This document shows, piece after piece, positions 62,349-64,000 of a DNA stretch of 64,000 nt. The stretch is from contig NZ_NEVU01000002.1 in the NCBI RefSeq assembly GCF_002261355.1, positions 744,001 through 808,000 on the forward strand. Direction: 5' to 3'. A model generated the notes under the pieces. It did no database searches and was not told where the DNA came from. It was given only the letters and a program-made list of their open reading frames with translations. The DNA is from Bordetella genomosp. 12 (lineage in GTDB: Bacteria > Pseudomonadota > Gammaproteobacteria > Burkholderiales > Burkholderiaceae_B). Positions within the stretch are counted from its first letter, which is position 1. Each line of letters begins with the position of its first letter. The translations under genes and the position numbers were made by a program.

Positions 62349-62395
62349 ACAAGTGTAATTTCACCCGTTTGTCCCCGAATCCCGAGAGCCGCGCC

Positions 62396-64000
62396 ATGAA
62401 ACCGTTCGACTGGAGCAATCCCTATCCCTCCCACCGCATTCCGCTGTTTGCGCGCAATGTCGTGTCGACCTCGCATCCGCTGGCCGCGCAGGCCGGGCTG
62501 CGCATCCTGCTCAAGGGAGGCAACGCCGTGGACGCCGCCATCGCGGCGGCCGCGACCATCGTGCTGGTCGAGCCGGTCTCCAATGGCCTGGGCAGCGACT
62601 GTTTCGCGATTCTGTGGGATGGCAAGGCGCTGCATGGCCTGAACTCCTCGGGCACGGCGCCCGCGGCCTGGAGCGTCGAGTATTTCAAGCGCAAGTACGG
62701 CACGGATGCCGCCGGCCTGGCCAAACAGCCCAAGCGCGGCTGGGACACGGTCACCGTTCCCGGCGCGGTCGCGGGCTGGTCGGCCCTGCATGAAAAATTC
62801 GGCAAGCTGCCGTTTGAACAGTTGTTCGAGCCGGCCATCGAGATCGCCGAGCGCGGTTACGCCGTGCCGCCGGTGGTGGCGCATAAATGGGCCGCGGCGG
62901 CGCAGGAACTGAGCGAGCAGCCCGGTTACGCCCAGGCCTTCCTGCCTCAGGGCCGCGCGCCCAAGGTGGGCGAGCACTTCCGTTTCCCCGACGCGGCCTA
63001 TGCGCTCAAGCGCATCGCCGCCAGCGGCGGGCGTGATTTCTACGAAGGCGAACTCGCCGAGCGTATCGCGGCCTTCAGCAAAGAATGCGGCGGCGCGCTG
63101 ACGCTGGACGACCTGCGCAATTACCGCCCGCAGTGGGTCGAGCCGATTCGCAAGGCGTATCGGGGCTATGAACTCAACGAAATCCCGCCCAACGGGCAGG
63201 GGATCGCCGCCTTGATCGCGCTGGGCATCTGCGAGAAGTTCGATCTGGCCAATATGCCGGTGGATTCGGCGCAGTCGCAGCACGTGCAGATCGAGGCCAT
63301 GAAGCTGGCCTTCGCGGATCTCTACCGCTATGTGGCCGACCCGCGCTGCATGGAGGTCACGCCGGTGCAGATGCTGGATGACGCCTATCTGGCCAGCCGC
63401 GCCAAGCTCATCCAACTGGACCGCGCCACCCATTTCGGGGCGGGCCGCCCGCACGCCGGCGGCACCATTTATCTGACCGCCGCCGACGAAAACGGCATGA
63501 TGATTTCTTTCATCCAGTCCAACTACATGGGGTTTGGTTCCGGCGTGGTCGTGCCGGGCACGGGCATCAGCCTGCAGAACCGTGGCGTCGGTTTCTCCAT
63601 GGATCCGGCCTCGGCCAACGTGGTCGAAGGCGGCAAGCGCCCGTTCCACACCATCATTCCGGGTTTTCTCACCCAGGGTGGCCAGCCGGTCATGAGCTTT
63701 GGCGTCATGGGCGGCGACATGCAGCCCCAGGGACATTTGCAGACGGTCGTGCGCATGCTGGACTATCACCAGAATCCGCAGGCGGCCTGCTGCGCGCCGC
63801 GTTGGAAGGTCAACCGCGACTTCACGCTGGATATCGAGTCCACCATGAACCCGGCCGTGGTCCAGGCACTCAAGGAAATGGGGCACTCGCTGAAGTCGGT
63901 CGACGATCCTTACATGGATTTCGGTGCCGGCCAGTTCATCTGGCGCATGCACGGCGCAGACAATGAACTCGGTTATGTGGCTGCCAGCGACACCCGTCGC
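62396..64000 (+). CDS. ggt: Gamma-glutamyltransferase family protein (cut by window edge)
   Basis: 535 codons are open to the right edge. The protein begins MKPFDWSNPYPSHRIPLFARNVVSTSHPLAAQAGLRILLKGGNAVDAAIAAAA and continues with VPGAVAGWSALHEKFG, and the catalytic Thr of GGTIYLTAADENGMM (near residue 356). It is a Ntn-hydrolase that cleaves itself and transfers or removes a glutamyl-like group. No signal peptide is visible, unlike periplasmic GGT, so it may act in the cytosol on another acyl-amide. Confidence 0.88.
   Translation, partial: MKPFDWSNPYPSHRIPLFARNVVSTSHPLAAQAGLRILLKGGNAVDAAIAAAATIVLVEPVSNGLGSDCFAILWDGKALHGLNSSGTAPAAWSVEYFKRKYGTDAAGLAKQPKRGWDTVTVPGAVAGWSALHEKFGKLPFEQLFEPAIEIAERGYAVPPVVAHKWAAAAQELSEQPGYAQAFLPQGRAPKVGEHFRFPDAAYALKRIAASGGRDFYEGELAERIAAFSKECGGALTLDDLRNYRPQWVEPIRKAYRGYELNEIPPNGQGIAALIALGICEKFDLANMPVDSAQSQHVQIEAMKLAFADLYRYVADPRCMEVTPVQMLDDAYLASRAKLIQLDRATHFGAGRPHAGGTIYLTAADENGMMISFIQSNYMGFGSGVVVPGTGISLQNRGVGFSMDPASANVVEGGKRPFHTIIPGFLTQGGQPVMSFGVMGGDMQPQGHLQTVVRMLDYHQNPQAACCAPRWKVNRDFTLDIESTMNPAVVQALKEMGHSLKSVDDPYMDFGAGQFIWRMHGADNELGYVAASDTRR

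Overview
The window reads as a high-GC beta-proteobacterial chromosome of the Bordetella/Achromobacter (Alcaligenaceae) type. This rests on codon usage, on the closest recognisable styles of the ABC transporter, GntR, CaiB and NadE proteins, and on the host genes argH, nadE, glnB and zntA. No rRNA or tRNA gene is visible, so the genus is an inference.

Positions 1 to about 31.9 kb are most of a lambdoid siphophage prophage, entered from its immunity region; its left end lies outside the window. A repressor, four small leftward genes and a terminator sit between two pairs of matching operators (1-50 and 2253-2301), an arrangement like OL-rex-cI-OR of lambda. Rightward from a probably leaderless cro come CII-like, NinB, a replication initiator with a candidate internal origin, a DnaB-like helicase, RusA and a candidate late regulator. 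Then follow terminase, portal, MuF, scaffold, capsid, head-tail joining genes, tail tube, gpG/gpGT with a -1 frameshift site, tape measure, tail tip, a large beta-helix tailspike, and holin, M15 endolysin and nested Rz/Rz1. The integrase is leftward at 30.6-31.8 kb. Two HNH endonuclease genes interrupt the structural region. Three leftward genes lie between cro and cII, one of them antisense to a long rightward reading frame.

From 31.9 to 34.9 kb is an AT-richer accessory patch. It holds repeats beside int, an HTH-protein remnant, a two-gene module with a RelE/ParE-like second gene, a DUF4177-like/YidD-like pair and a decayed IS3-family transposase.

From 35.0 to 43.6 kb is a GntR-controlled catabolic cluster: AtzG-like protein, amidase, CaiB-type CoA-transferase, enoyl-CoA hydratase, a nitrate/sulfonate/taurine-type ABC importer, a polysaccharide-deacetylase-family hydrolase and an alpha/beta hydrolase. 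It looks like uptake and breakdown of an amide or ureide-like compound; the substrate is unknown. From 43.7 to 53.2 kb are ordinary host genes: M48 protease, a ZntA-type P-type ATPase divergent from its MerR regulator with a clear 19-bp-spacer promoter, nitroreductase, argH, a mechanosensitive channel and nadE.

The most notable chromosomal feature is at 53.3-60.4 kb. A LysR regulator is divergent from a full set of upper styrene-pathway genes: StyA-like monooxygenase, StyB-like flavin reductase, styrene-oxide isomerase, phenylacetaldehyde dehydrogenase, an OmpW-family porin and phenylacetate-CoA ligase. Together they would convert styrene to phenylacetyl-CoA under LysR control instead of the StyS/StyR two-component system. 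The window ends with glnB, a second LysR gene and a divergent gamma-glutamyltransferase gene cut by the right edge.
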